Source: Strongylocentrotus droebachiensis (taxonomy: Eukaryota > Echinodermata > Echinoidea > Camarodonta > Strongylocentrotidae). Taken from it: a stretch of DNA of 64,000 nt. Positions 1 through 12,734 of the stretch are shown here, piece by piece; within the stretch, counting starts at the first letter, position 1; each line of letters opens with the position of its first letter. Location: assembly GCA_035222895.1 (NCBI GenBank), contig JAVYIG010000630.1, positions 62,001 to 126,000 on the forward strand, read 5' to 3'. The notes beneath the pieces were generated by a model that did not search any database, was not told the DNA's origin, and saw only the letters and a list, made by a program, of their open reading frames with translations. The position numbers and the translations under genes were made by a program.

Positions 1-1967
1 GCCTTGTGATATTCAATAAGAATAAAAGGGTGGGGGTGCTGGAGGCAGGCACTCAACTGTTGCGAGGAAGCGGAGCGTCCGATACGGGTGTGGGTGAATA
101 TCGTGGGAGGAAGTTTTTGTACTTTTAATCTTGGAAAGGTATGATTTTATGGACAGAAATGACAATCTGTGCTACATCGACGGCCCAAACTAATCTGTTT
201 GCCATTATAATTCATAGTTATATTTATGATAATCGAAATGAAATAAATCCAGTAAACATGTTTTAGGAGAGTGTATTATATTATGGAAGCGGCGTACCTC
301 CCCAGAACCTCTCCTACTTACCACGTTTATTTCTCTCTCTCTCTCTCTCAATCAATCTCTCTCTCTCACTCTCTCTCTCTCTCTCTGTTCTAAGTCAACT
401 TCAATTATAATTTGTCCTGTCAGTAGTGGTCACACTTGATCACTGATGGTGAAAAAAACAATCTAATGTCATGACCCATTATTGGTTTATGGTTTCCATG
501 ATTCTGTAAAAGAGCGCCTGATGAACTCAAGAGCACTTTGACGTGAGGGGGAAACCCTGCATTCTATACTGTCATTACTAAAATATTTGAGTTTTGAGGA
601 AAACGAAACGAAAATGAGTCATCCATTGTTTTAGAGCCATGATGTTTAATATTGAATATTCGCATGATACATGTTATAATACAGCGATTGGTGCACTCGA
701 GAATATTCTTATTTTAGGTCGGGGAATCCCTGTATTCTCAGTATCCCATTATAAAATAAAGATTTGAGGAAAATGAAACGAAACAGAGTGATTCACTGTT
801 TAAAGAAAGAAGTCTGAGATATGCTGAATTTCTTTGCCATTATCATAACATATGTTTTAGCTATGCATGTCAACATGTTATGTAGTCTTAGTGCGTTTTG
901 TTTCAATATTTTATTCACATTTCCGACGTTTCATAAATATCATCTTTTAATACTTTAAAACAAAAATTGTCGTAACTTTATAGGATTGTCCGATTACTCC
1001 TGAACCCTTCTCCTGTCCCATTTTAGACATATTTTGTGAAAACGGTTTGCTCCTAGCTACACCTCTCTTCACATTGCACCCCACCACCGTCCCCACTACC
1101 CCCCCCCCCGTCCCCACTACCCCCCCCCCCGCCCCCGCTCCCCCCCCCCCTCCGCCCACGGCCCCACCCTGAAAGAGACTGGGAGTGCCGTATATAGGGT
1201 TCCCAAAATCACGTTCCTTAGTGAAATTATTGTCGCTGCAACCCCCCCCCCCCCTCCGTTGCTGATAAAACTGGACCCCCACTTGTAGCACTGAGCCTAC
1301 AGTAACCCAGCACATTCAATTATGGCAAATGGATATAAACAAAACACAATAGAAATGAAAGTTGCATCATTAATTACAAACGGACAGGACATCTTTGTAC
1401 AAAGATCTACCAGACTACTGGAAGGGGGAAACCAGACGGTTAGAGACCGCCTTAGATCGGATGATTATATAAATAGGACGACATCATTATTAGTCCCTTT
1501 CAATATATTAAATAGTACGTTCGTGATCCACGCCTTTCGCGACAAGCTTAATCACATTCAATTGTGAACTTTGTCTGAAGTGAACGACAACCATAAAAGA
1601 GTTGTAGAATTTGTAATTCTATAACTACATTAATCACATCCCGTTATCTGTCTTGTCATTTTACAAGTTTCTGGTCCAGTTTCAATTCTATTCAACATTG
1701 TTCAAGGTAGAGAGCTACGTGTTGAACAATCAGACCAAAAGCTGCTGGAAAGCTGAATTATTATTGGACGTGATACTACAAAGAATTCATTTAAAATGAT
1801 TCATCTACACTGTAATGGTGTCTACGATTTTAGAATCACTCGCACATAAACTTAACACAATTTTTGCTATTACGAAACAGTGATATATATTATACAAATA
1901 TTTTTTATTTTATTTCATAGGATGTATTTCTTTATTTGGTAAATTTATGGATGGAGAGATATGAAGG
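1..1967. other. Gene-free sequence with simple repeats
   Basis: (CT)n at 331-388, C-rich repeats at 1081-1152, and a diverged tandem pair of about 90 bp (about 540-630 and 715-800) sharing TTGAGGAAAAYGAAACGAAA. Short ORFs show no recognisable protein. Confidence 0.6.
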
Positions 1968-2856
1968 GATAATAATAATAAATTACATTTATAAAGCGCT
2001 TAATACAATGTTTCTAAGCGCTTAACATACAAGTAAGGTACAACATAAAATAAACATACAGCAATAATAATACATAATTCTAATAATAACATTACAGATA
2101 ATTAAAACTGCCTATAAATTACTATTACCGGTAAACAAAAAATACTTCAAACTTGCCTTAAAAGACTCTACAGATGGGGATTGACGAATAATAATCGGTA
2201 AACTGTTCCATAATTTAGGGGCTGCAATGGCAAAAGTACGATCTCCGTAACGGGTATTGGTTCGGGGACCAGGGGCGTATTGGAAATTAGCATGTGTAGT
2301 TGACCGTAATGAACGTGATGGAACAATAGGTTTGAGAAGGTCGTTTAAATATGATGGAGCATAACCATGTTTAATTTTGAATACTAACAAAATAATTTTA
2401 AATTGAATGCGAGTTAAAATAGGTAGCCAATGGAGAGATCTAAGAATAGGAGTTATGTGTTCATATTTTCTGGTTTTGGTAATGAGACGGGCTGCCATGT
2501 TCTGAATACGTTGGAGTGGAGAAATTGTGGAATCTGGTAAGCCAAAGTACAATCCGTTACAATAATCTAAATGGGAAGTCACAAAAGCGTGGATCAATCG
2601 TTCTGTAGACTGTCTGTCCAAATATTTTCGAAGTTTACTAATCCTGGAGATACCAAAGGCAGCCGTCCGACAAGTATTTCTGATGTGTTGTTTCATATTC
2701 AGTACATTATCAACAGTGACGCCGAGGTTACGAACTACTTTTGAAGGTACGATTTCAACGCCAGCAGCATCCAAGCACGGCAGACTGCAAGAACTTCTAA
2801 ACTGCGAGGTGATGTGTAGTACCTCAGTCTTAGATTGATTACGTAACTGTGATTAC
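1968..2856 (-). mobile_element. 5'-truncated CR1-type LINE, 3' end
   Basis: The minus strand is open from about 2850 to a stop near 2115. It shows NQSKTEVLHI, NLGVTVD, HAFVTSHLDYCNGLYFGLP, IQNMAARLI, LRSLHWLPI and KLWNSLPIIIRQ, which are typical of the reverse-transcriptase thumb and C-terminus of CR1/L2-like LINEs. The 3' end has a short UTR with AAGCGCTTTATAAATG and a tail of ATT repeats (plus ATAATAATAATAAA at about 1970), as is usual for CR1 rather than poly(A). The RT core and everything 5' are missing, as in normal 5' truncation. Confidence 0.88.
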
Positions 2857-3239
2857 ATCCCTATTATGACAAGAATCAATGAGGAATCTTCTAAGACATA
2901 TAAGATTATTCAATTTGTATTTTCCTAATTATTTGTTTGGGTAACTAACTTCTAGAAAAACTTATCCATCGTTGGGAAATGTATATATCATACTAACTTA
3001 AGGTAACTTAAGGTACACTCCTCCAAGAAAGATTACCGAGTCAGAGTCCTGTTCAGGACTCCTCAAACCTCTCTCTCTCTCACACACATGGTGCAACCGC
3101 AAACCTACTGTATAACTTAAGGTAGTTTTAAACCCTTATTCCGAAGTAAATATATATAAACATGCATCCATACATTGTGTTTACAATTACCAATATTTCG
3201 ATATCACACAGTTACGTAATTATCAATACACAGTTTCGG

Positions 3240-3325
3240 TTTCCCCTAGCGCTTGGAGACTTCATTGGTAAGCGCTTTATAAGCTCCGTTTTTATTATTA
3301 TTATTATTTATTATTACAACGAAGA
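3240..3325 (+). mobile_element. CR1-like LINE 3' tail fragment
   Basis: GGTAAGCGCTTTATAAGCTC followed by TTATTATTATTATTTATTATT resembles the 3' end of the CR1 copy at about 2 kb, here on the other strand. No coding part is recognisable. Confidence 0.5.
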
Positions 3326-6300
3326 CACTAACTTAATTTACCAGGTATTTTTCAGTCTCGAAGTTGCATGTCACAGAGATCAGATGCATTATTTTACCCT
3401 TTATACCCTAATAAATGGTACAAAAGTAGCCTTTCTCCATCTAAACTACAATTATATTTTGATTTAAAATCAATTGTATAGAAACCAAAATTCCTTCTCA
3501 CACTTCGCCTGGTGTTTAGCACCTACTGAGATGGCAATAAAGTCACGTCCAAATAAACACATATTGCGAAAGTATAACGACATGACTTTCCCAATATCCC
3601 ACAGCCCTAAATTATTAAAATTGTAACGGGGGCGGGAGGCTATATCACATTTATCAAAATCATGTAGCTGACTTGAAATCCATTCTGTCTACGGAATACG
3701 GAAGTTAATGATAATGACCTTTTGGTATCCATGTTTACAGCCGGTGCTAGGATTCGTATTGTTATCCTCTATTGATACACGTCCACGTTTAACAAGCTTA
3801 GACGGGATTAATGATTTGTTAATTACCCGTATGAATGAAGTATTCGCAAAGCTCTTTAAGAGCGTATTATGTCTATTGTGGAAGCAATGATTAGACGAAT
3901 TAGACTTGCTGATTAGAGTCTGGCTTTTTTTTTTAGACACGCGTGCATCATGGTATACTGGCGAGGATCGAGGGCGTCTGTGGAGGGGTTTCGGGTTGCG
4001 ACCCCTAATGGAAAAGATTCTATCGACTTATTTGGCATTTAATTGGCTACAGGTATACTTGAGACACAGATGAACCCTTTTTGTCGGCTTGTTGGAAAAG
4101 TTTTCAGCTGGCTTGTCGGCAAAGTTAGTCCGACGCACCGATTCAAATTTAGTCTTGCGATGTCCAGGCGAGGAGTTTTAGATTATGACATATTATTTTC
4201 TCTGAGAGTTTTGACTTAAGCGGACTATTTTTATTGTCTGTAAGACTTTATTAATAAATTCCAAAGACGCAGTCTTACGACTGAATTGATATGGAGTACA
4301 ATAATGACTAATAGGAGACGTACATTAATTGACCAAAATGGAATTAATACCAAAAAAACAAACAAACGATAATTACAAAATTAAAGCACGTTGAAATTTC
4401 AGCTATGAATTAATTCAAACTTCTTGTACTTAACAGAAGTTTGTAGCTTGAAGAATCGCTATAAAAAAAGTATTTCCAATTAAATACAGACTAGGAGTTC
4501 TGGATTCAATAGCCAATCTTATGACCTACATAAGTGAGTGTATTACAATAGATGGAATTACGAGTTGTCATCTTGTTTTAAAAGTAATGAGAGGGATAAT
4601 AAGCATTCATCTTAACTGTGAAATGAATGTGCATATAGAGGAAATTTTACGTCGCTGTTTTCACGAAGTGACGGTAGTGAAAAAAAATTGCATTCACTTT
4701 GCGTTACGATTTTTTTCATTTATAAGAAAACAAGATTGATATAGATCGTCCCTCTTCCTCAAGAAATAAAACTGTGCAATACTAAAGTATAATAGATCAA
4801 ATTGATTGTTAAACGCCTAAAGGCTATAACCATTTAAAGAATTAGGTAAACGCGTGGACAAATAACCACATTTACTTAAATCGAAACCACGTGGCTTTGA
4901 ATGGAGCTATTATCCCACAAAGGACATCTCTTTATTGAAATAATCATCTATATACCCCGTCTAGACATTATTGTGTTATGAGATAATGTAGAACAATGGG
5001 AGTGGAGGGGAGGGGAGGACATCTATCCTTCACACCTCTTTATCCCACCACCAGCTCGCATCATGAGGGGCGGGGGGGGGGGTAGGGGAGGAGGGGGTCG
5101 ATAATTTTCTGAGAATTGGAAAGCCAGACAAGACAAGGACAGACAAGGACGTTTGGAGGGGTGTGGATGAGGTAGGGGCACCGTTCAGTACGAGGATGCA
5201 CAGAACTGGGCGGGGTCCGGAGCTGTTAAGGATGAACCCCGCAAAATGACGAACATAGAATTTAAAAAAAAAATCGTGCACTAAAGATAATTTTTATACC
5301 CGCCACATCTCAAGCCTCATAAGTTATAATTTAGAGAATTTACCCCTTCCTCTTTAATGTCAACTTCATGTTATGTTTAACCTATGTATTAAACATTCTT
5401 ATTTGTAAGAACAAATCGTGAAAGAAAAGTATGAAGATATTTTATTATTATCATTGATTTTGTTGAATGGGAACACGCGAACAGCAGGTGACTGACTTAC
5501 GATGGGTTTCTAAGATGGGATAAAGATTGGAAGATATTTTGAAAGAAAGAGAGAGAGAGAGAGAGAGAGATTTAATGAAGATAAAAAAATATCTATACAG
5601 ATGGTTTATGACCTACCTCTTATAGCATAGGTCATTGGGTAATGGTCATCCTATTTTAGACCTAGATAAAGAACTGTTATATAAAATTTATAACGAAAGA
5701 ATAAACGGGGGAAAGGAGACAGATCTGGCTCAAAACAACTCCCTGTTTCGAAAACAGCAGATGTTGTTCTCATCGGGATGGCACAGATCATTCTCTTTCC
5801 TCACCCGAAACATGATATCTATCATCTCAACAAGAACACTATTACCATGGCAACAGAGTAACTTCTGAAACTCTTTTCCCACAACCCCCGCTCATCCTTC
5901 TTATACCACTGGCCCTGGTTCTGTTGTTGATTGCTTTGATCTTTCTTCGATACTTGTCGTAAATCAAAGCAAGCTGTGGAGATACTTTGGGTGAACTTGA
6001 GAATAGATTTGACACCAATTTCACACCATTACTTACTCCTTGTTATGATAACAAGGTTTTATTATTTTCACAGTTAGATTAATTTAATCTTTAAAAGATA
6101 CCGGAGGATGACAAACAAAGTAATGTGCTGAAGTAAGATTAAATGTGAATGTTGTTCAGTTCTCTCTCTCTCATTCTCTCTCTTTCTCTCTCCCTCTCTC
6201 TCCATTTCATTGCTTTGCAGCATTGCGGAGAAAGAGCTGTCATGATTGCATTAATGATGTACAGGAACCATTTGTCTTGAATGCTGTCTTTTCTGCTAAT

Positions 6301-7744
6301 TTAAGTAACTACAATGTCAATTCTAACAGTTGGATTCATACATTGCCTTTTCCTGAGGAAACAAGGCGCTATACGACTATTATACTGGCATTATATTATA
6401 AGAGGTGCCACAAAAGGTGCTGAAGGTCCAAGGATCGTCTTGCTACCGGGTATAATTTACTTCACATGGGTAGAGGGTGGCAGTTTCTCGAAAACTGATA
6501 TCTCGAGAAAAAAAAATCAACGTGGGCAGGAATAATGATCAAACAAATCTAAAGCAAACTGATTCTTTAAAAAATAGATTGATTCTGGAAATTCACTTTG
6601 AGTGACGAACTCGTTTAGAAAATTGAATTTAACGCACAGAGTCAATGGCATCGGAGGCCAAGGAGAAAACGAAAACAAAAATGGAACTATTGTCTGTGTT
6701 TCAAATCAATTCACGTGCTCAGCTGGTTTCTATTTACTGTATTTTCTCATCTTCATGCACGAAGTTATTCAAGCAAACAAAATAATGACTTTGTTGATCC
6801 CGGAGACGTGAGGATACCACCCCCGCAATGTGGCGTACCATAATGTACATATTACATTAAGCACACATTAAATGAAAAAAAATAAAAGTCCTTCCCCCTA
6901 ATTATGTCCCGACAGCTGTCAAACCCCAAATACACTTGAAAATCTACGTCATTCCCTACGGCTAGGATGTTGCCCCTAATCCGACCAGAGAGCCTATAAT
7001 TCGCCACCTCGTCTTTCAATATCTACCAGTTTTAATGCTCTATAAATTAATTTCGACTTGAATACGAAGTTGGGGGAATTTTCGATGTCATTGCTCAATA
7101 CTGAGACATAAATATAGCATGATTCATGTCTGTCTGTCTTTCATTTTCATTTTCCTTTGTTTTATCACATACCAGCCCAGTGACAGTCATCGTCATTGAC
7201 ATTGACTTTGACTGCTGTGATAATAGCGATTGTTATTGAATCTGAATAGGTGAAGGATCTCTGCATAGGTCCACATCTATGCAGACAGCGGAAGATGCAG
7301 AAGGGATGCCACTCATTATTCTGCGGCCAATTTCTCGCCAGTTGCGTGTAGTTGTCAGGGCGGATGAGTACCCACCGAATCGATGGTGGCAACAAGAGAG
7401 GTGGAAAGAGAATGTGAAAAGAAGATGCTGTGATTCCCTCTCGCGAACACCCCTAATCAATGATTTTTCTACTTTCTATCATCATTTTCATCCACAGGTT
7501 AATTATACCATGCTGCTTTTACACTCTGTACCATCACTACACCTCCGTTCTCACATGCCAAAGTGTTCCAATAATGTCAACTTTGAATGTTTAAGGACGT
7601 CGGAAATGGAAGGGGCTAGGAGGCAAATTTCCCCCTGGTTTCTCAGTCAGGAGGGTCCTCAGTTTATGGTTCTACCCGGGTTCTACTAGGCCACTGTACG
7701 TGTCCTTTCGATTGTTTACTTTACTCTAAAATAAATGTACGATT
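3326..7744. other. Gene-free sequence
   Basis: Only short ORFs with no recognised product. Small GA/CT arrays at 5546-5570 and 6160-6205, and a G-run near 5070. I see no splice-bounded exon or conserved protein motif. Confidence 0.5.
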
Positions 7745-7888
7745 AATCATTCCCTTCAACGAAACACGATTAACTCAATTGAAACAGGAGTTCTTTGAAA
7801 TTGAAATTGAGTTCTTTCTCCGAACATGAGGTTATCATCAAAGTATTGCTTGTACTATTATAGTATGGCATAACATCATCTTAAACTT

Positions 7889-7956
7889 TTTTTTTAATTT
7901 ATGTGTTTATTAAGAAATCAAATCATAACATATACAAACTTTCCAAACAAAATATA
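7889..7956 (-). mobile_element. Short poly(A) retroposed insertion with 15-bp target duplication
   Basis: CATCATCTTAAACTT occurs at 7874-7888 and again at 7957-7971, flanking 68 bp. On the minus strand the insert ends TTAATAAACACATAAATT then A-run, that is a polyadenylation signal followed by a short poly(A). This fits target-primed retroposition of the very 3' end of a polyadenylated RNA. Confidence 0.75.
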
Positions 7957-7979
7957 CATCATCTTAAACTTAGGCCAAC

Positions 7980-8145
7980 AATGTAAATGGTCATTTTTTT
8001 GTCTCAATATTATAGCGCGAGATTGTCCAATCTTCGCGATATATTCCTTTACAAGTTTACAACAATGAAAATGGTCATTTTTTGTTTCTCCATATTATAG
8101 CGCGAGATTTTCCAATCTTCGCGATATATTCCTTTACAAGTTTAC
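7980..8145. repeat. Tandem duplication (~85 bp) containing a small hairpin
   Basis: Two copies of TATAGCGCGAGATT...CCAATCTTCGCGATATA and flanks lie in tandem. Within each copy GCGCGAGATT and AATCTTCGCG can pair as a stem. Both lie inside the TIR element 7745-8581. Confidence 0.75.
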
Positions 8146-8685
8146 ACACCCATCCCCCTTCACAACCGCTTATTAATATTATTGGTGCTCTTTCTAACGT
8201 CGACCCTTCAAGCAGCTTGAAATGGTTCCACAACATCTTACCATTTTCATGTGTAATCATTTATTGTACATCATCTTCTCACGAATCTCATGGTCTGTTG
8301 ACATTTTTATAGCTATGCTTAGTATCATACATGTGCATACATCCTGACACACTGTATGGTGACTTTCGGAAATCAACGTATAGAAAGGGGAAAACAAATG
8401 ACCATTTATATTGTCTGCTGAACTTTAAGAAAATGTTATGTTCTATTATAAGTAACTGAGCAAGCTAAAGTGTTTCTAGAGAAGTGGTTTTAATGAGAAA
8501 CTTATATTCGAAGAAAGAACTCTCTTTGAGTAGTTTCAATTGACGATTAGTTAAACGTGTTTCGTTGAAGGGAATGATTATTCCTCTATTTATTTTTCGA
8601 GGAGCATTGCTAGATACTTGAGAAGGGTTGACTAAGCAGACATGGAACTATAGAGCTTTCAGAATTATCATTGTCATCGGGGAGA

Positions 8686-8726
8686 GAGAGGGGAGACATG
8701 CAAATAGAGAGAGAAAGCAAGAGAGT

Positions 8727-8759
<33 letters not shown>

Positions 8760-8842
8760 GGGGAGACTCGTAGAGAAAGAGAGAGAGAGACATAGAGAGA
8801 GAAACTCGCAGAGAAAGAGAGAGTGAGAGAGAGAGAGAGACA
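8686..8842. repeat. (GA)n microsatellite
   Basis: Interrupted GA array. Upstream neighbour of the CT array at 9.1 kb but on the other strand sense. Confidence 0.95.
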
Positions 8843-9114
8843 GCACCGATCAATGTTTTAATTTCAATGCCCTATAGGTATCGATGTCAATTTCACTCAT
8901 TAACATATATAGATTTGTTTTGTACTCTATATATACCCTTCCCTCTCGTCATTTGCATGATACCATTGAATCTGACTTGTCATTGGTCGATGGTCTCTCC
9001 CTTTGGGAGGTGTGTTGTGGGTGTGTCGGGGGTACGACACTGACCTGGTAAACAGAACAATACGCTATTCATGACATGTATTATCATGAATGCTCTCGAT
9101 CGCAAACAACCTTC

Positions 9115-9116
9115 CC

Positions 9117-9159
<43 letters not shown>

Positions 9160-9160
9160 C

Positions 9161-9243
<83 letters not shown>

Positions 9244-9270
9244 CCTCTCTCTCTCTCTCTCTCTCTCCCC

Positions 9271-9315
<45 letters not shown>

Positions 9316-9362
9316 CCCCTCTCTCTCTCTCTCTCTCCCCCTCTATCTCTCTCTCTTTCCCT
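9115..9362. repeat. (CT)n microsatellite with CCCC interruptions
   Basis: About 245 bp of CT broken at intervals by CCCCCTCT and TATCT. The long ORFs here in all + frames are artefacts of the repeat. Confidence 0.97.
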
Positions 9363-9546
9363 TGGGAGAAGGCTCGTGTGTAGTTATTTTTGTAAGGATA
9401 TGCAAACACAAGTCATATCTAGGCCTATATTCGTCAAAATAATTGTTAATATAGATGTGTTTGAGATATACGAGTAGTTAATGACATCGTATATTGCCCC
9501 GTTCCTCAAAAAGTAAATATATGTTGCCTTAAATAATAACCATTAT

Positions 9547-9986
9547 CAGTGGCGGATCCAGGGGGGGGGGTTGGGGGGGTTGCAACCCCCCCCTTGGGCG
9601 GCCCAAAAAAAAAAAAAAAAAAAAAGGAAAAAAAAAGAAAAAAAGAAAGAAAAAAAGAAAGAAAAAAGAACGCACGCTGGAGAGAAACCCTTTCAAGTGC
9701 AAATATTGTGAGAAGATATTCAACTCATCAGGTAACTTAACCAAACACATGATAACTCTGGATATAACTGTGTATTTAACTGTTACTTGATTTAAAAAGA
9801 CGTTATCATGCACTGCTTTTTATGGTCTTCATTGTGTTAATAGATGCCAGGAAAACATCACTTACGGGGTTCAAATAAACACCCCAAAAAAAAATCGGCT
9901 CGCCGCTTCGCGGCTCGTGGACGATGCTCCGCATCGTCATTATTTTGGTCAACCCCCCCCTTAGCAAAAAGCTAGATCCGCCCCTG
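9547..9986. mobile_element. TIR element (CAGTGGCGGATCCAG ends) carrying a zinc-finger fragment
   Basis: The left end is CAGTGGCGGATCCAG and the right end is CTAGATCCGCCCCTG, flanked by ATTAT on both sides (9542-9546 and 9987-9991). The interior is A-rich, then has about 90 bp encoding part of a C2H2 finger at 9668-9760. No transposase is visible. Confidence 0.75.
9668..9760 (+). pseudogene. Captured C2H2 zinc-finger coding fragment
   Basis: One frame reads NPFKCKYCEKIFNSSGNLTK then HM. The C-x2-C pair, the phenylalanine, the leucine and the first histidine of a finger are in place, preceded by a linker resembling TGEKPF with a 1-nt irregularity (GGAGAGAAACCCTTTCAAG). The second histidine is missing. 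There is no start or longer ORF, so it is a gene fragment inside the element. Confidence 0.7.
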
Positions 9987-10678
9987 ATTATACAGCATGA
10001 AGAGACCGGTTTCAACCCGTTCTTCAAACACTGACATTTCAAAACTCTTTTTACAGAAGCGGAATGACCGGGAAAGGCTTTCAAATTTCGAGGAAGCCAA
10101 CAATTTACACCGAGCCTGTCGCTGCTTTTTCCGAATGGCATTGTGCCCCATTTTTTGCAATTTGTTTTTGGTGTTCTATTCAACTTGTTGATTTGATCAA
10201 ACTGTAGTTGTTGTACCTTATGTCTAATACGGAAATAGACCGTGATGGGTCCTCGTCTAAATTTAATTCGAATAGGGACGTGACGGTTTACGGTTGGGGG
10301 TGGATAGTGGTTCAGAGGCAGGTCAGAGACACACTAGGGACCGGTACATGAATATTACCCTTTCAAGATACGAGATGATATTTACTGATGACATTTGTGT
10401 TCAGCCACATGAAAATATATCTTATCTTCTAATTTGATTCATGTGCTCGAGTAAGAACACCGTGGTCGTTCACTGGGGCGAATTAAGGATTTCGCGAGGA
10501 AGGGGAAGGGGAGGGATTCTGAAAATTGGTCGGAAAATTGAAAGGGGCACATTTACATGTAAGAGGGAAACTGTCGGTGTACTAAGGTATGCAACATAGA
10601 TTTGTTTTAATAAAGGGGCGTTGGCTGGTGTACCCACTCCCCTGCAAATCCTCCATTGTTAGTGTATAGTTGATTAAA

Positions 10679-10810
10679 GGGTCCCGTCTTACAAAGAGTT
10701 GATATCAATCGCAACTATGTACATAAGAGATTGGAGACTGCAAACTTGCGATTGATTGAAGGACTTGCGATTGATTGGGATCAATCGTAAGTCTTTGTAA
10801 GACGGGGCCC
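10679..10810. mobile_element. Short MITE (GGGYCCCGTCTTACAAAGA ends)
   Basis: GGGTCCCGTCTTACAAAGAG on the left pairs with CTTTGTAAGACGGGGCCC on the right. GATTGATTGGGATCAATCG makes further internal palindromes. At 132 bp it has no coding capacity. Confidence 0.75.
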
Positions 10811-11159
10811 AGATGTTCTTCAGACTCTAAGCTAAATTTCATTTGTTTCTTTACCCCTTGCCAAATCTTCAAATTGAGTTTTCAATCATGGGACTTGTCG
10901 TATTTCAAGAGATCGACAGAGGGACTTTGCATTTCCTCATTGCTCCGACACTTGACATTAGTAACTTGGCCTTAACAGTCATCATGCAGCCCCTCCCAAC
11001 ATGGCGTAGATAGGGTCCAGACATTGTGGGGGCACTGATGTCATGGAGGGGGGGGGGGGCACTGCTGTTACTACTAATATAGGTGGATGCAATGCGAGAT
11101 GATGCAGATATCGAGTATGGTTTGGGAGTGGGGGGACTCGTATCATATTCCTTTTCACC

Positions 11160-11184
11160 TTGCCTCCCCTCTCTCTTTCTTTCT

Positions 11185-11227
<43 letters not shown>

Positions 11228-11235
11228 TCTCTCGC

Positions 11236-11276
<41 letters not shown>
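11160..11276. repeat. (CT)n microsatellite
   Basis: CT repeats with CTCGCT interruptions; generates spurious Ser/Leu ORFs. Confidence 0.95.
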
Positions 11277-11280
<4 letters not shown>

Positions 11281-11825
11281 TTCGCCATTCGAAAGATAGG
11301 GGGGATGTGCTCCCTTGCTCCTCGACGCAACTGTTTCACAGTCTCAACATACCCGCAATCGTTCTCATCACTCCCATGAGGATATAGCTGAAAGTCATCA
11401 TCCAAGTACGTCACAATAGAGGTAAGTTCAACAAACTTTTGCTACAGCTTTTGAAGTGCGCTGTCGTCTGACAAACATGTTGGCATATCGTCTTCTCAGT
11501 GAGCTACAAACAAGAATCAACATTTGAAACATCTACATTTTTATTTTGTAAAACAACGATGCAAACAAAAGAAAACCAGAACAATTATTCTCCATTCCAT
11601 GGCAATTATGAACATGTTTGGTTTATTGTAGCCCTCCATAACTTGCTAGCATTGTGGAGGTTTTCCTCATTTTCATAATACTCACACCCCTCCTCGTCAT
11701 CGTATAAATTGGAGGGGGTGCACGCTATCTCACGTTACTTTTTGTGGTAGATCCGCCCCATAGATACTGGATCTGCCACGTCTGCCATCCACCTCTGTAA
11801 TTATGTCGTTGTTGATCAATCTCGT

Positions 11826-12005
11826 CTTTATTATTATCATCATCAATATCACCATCATCATCATCGTCATTATCATATACATTACATCATCATCGTTGCT
11901 ATCATCATCATGATCACCATCATCGTTGTCATTTTCATCATTATCACCATCATCATCGTCATTATCAAAATCACCATCATCATCGTTGCCATTATCATCA
12001 TCACT
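11826..12005. repeat. (ATC)n microsatellite
   Basis: Trinucleotide ATC/ATT array. The Asp/Asn-rich minus-strand ORF over it is an artefact. Confidence 0.93.
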
Positions 12006-12703
12006 TTCCAATTATCCTCACCAAAAAAAAACACGTCGTTCTCATGTGTTTTTCGATTATTCTCTTGTTTAATTCTTCATTATAACCACCGAACTTTCTT
12101 CTAAGATTAAGATGGACAGAAAGTTAAATCAACAGCAAAATTTTACAACTACTTCAATTTTCGTTTCTTTAGAGGAGAGGCTATGTTTGGTTATTTTTCC
12201 CCAAATATTTATTGGACATGAGATAATGTTAGATTGATTCGACTGGAAATCAGATTTTCTTGCCCTTTTCAATAGATGATGAAGAAATGGGTTTTTTGTA
12301 AGTTGGACACTTTTTATATCAGCTGGGACCAAACAACTTTCATAGCAACCCTAAAAATCAAAATGCAGACCATTCCGTTCTCCCAAGCACGTAACCACTA
12401 TGTACACTGAGAAATGGGATCTGGAATTCTAGTTTTTATTCAAACTATTTTGTTTTCCAGTTGAGAACCAAATCCAGGTGCGTGTTATGTCAATACCTGT
12501 GGCACCTGTGGAATGTTTGCGATCAGTATGACTCATACTGTGCCTATCAATTGGCAAGGCAACGTGGAGTTACTCCTTGGGATAGACTCAGAGGCGTAGC
12601 TACATCACCCCTCCCCTGCCCCCCCCCCCATCCACAGTTCAGCAAACATAATGTGAAATAAATACAAACAGAACAAAACATAGCAAAAACACCCCCCCCC
12701 CCC

Positions 12704-12734
<31 letters not shown>

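Larger units (their letters stand above)
7745..8581. mobile_element. DNA transposon-like element with ~30-bp TIRs
   Basis: The left end TAATCATTCCCTTCAACGAA and the right end TTCGTTGAAGGGAATGATTA are exact inverted copies, with weaker pairing for some 40 bp further in. No transposase ORF is visible, so it is non-autonomous. It contains a retroposed insertion (7889-7956) and a tandem hairpin duplication (7980-8145). Confidence 0.75.

Noticed and set aside
947-1315. Gly-rich minus-strand ORF of 122 codons
   Set aside because: The glycine run comes from C-rich simple repeats; nothing else in the ORF resembles a protein.
1968-2856. Host gene encoding an RT-like protein
   Set aside because: Lacks the RT core, is 5' truncated and ends in ATT repeats, as expected of a dead CR1 LINE copy.
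9071-9477. Long Ser/Leu-rich ORFs in all three + frames
   Set aside because: They are open only because (CT)n has no stop codons; no start context, splice sites or homology.
11730-12011. Asp/Asn-rich minus-strand ORF
   Set aside because: Translation of an (ATC)n microsatellite.
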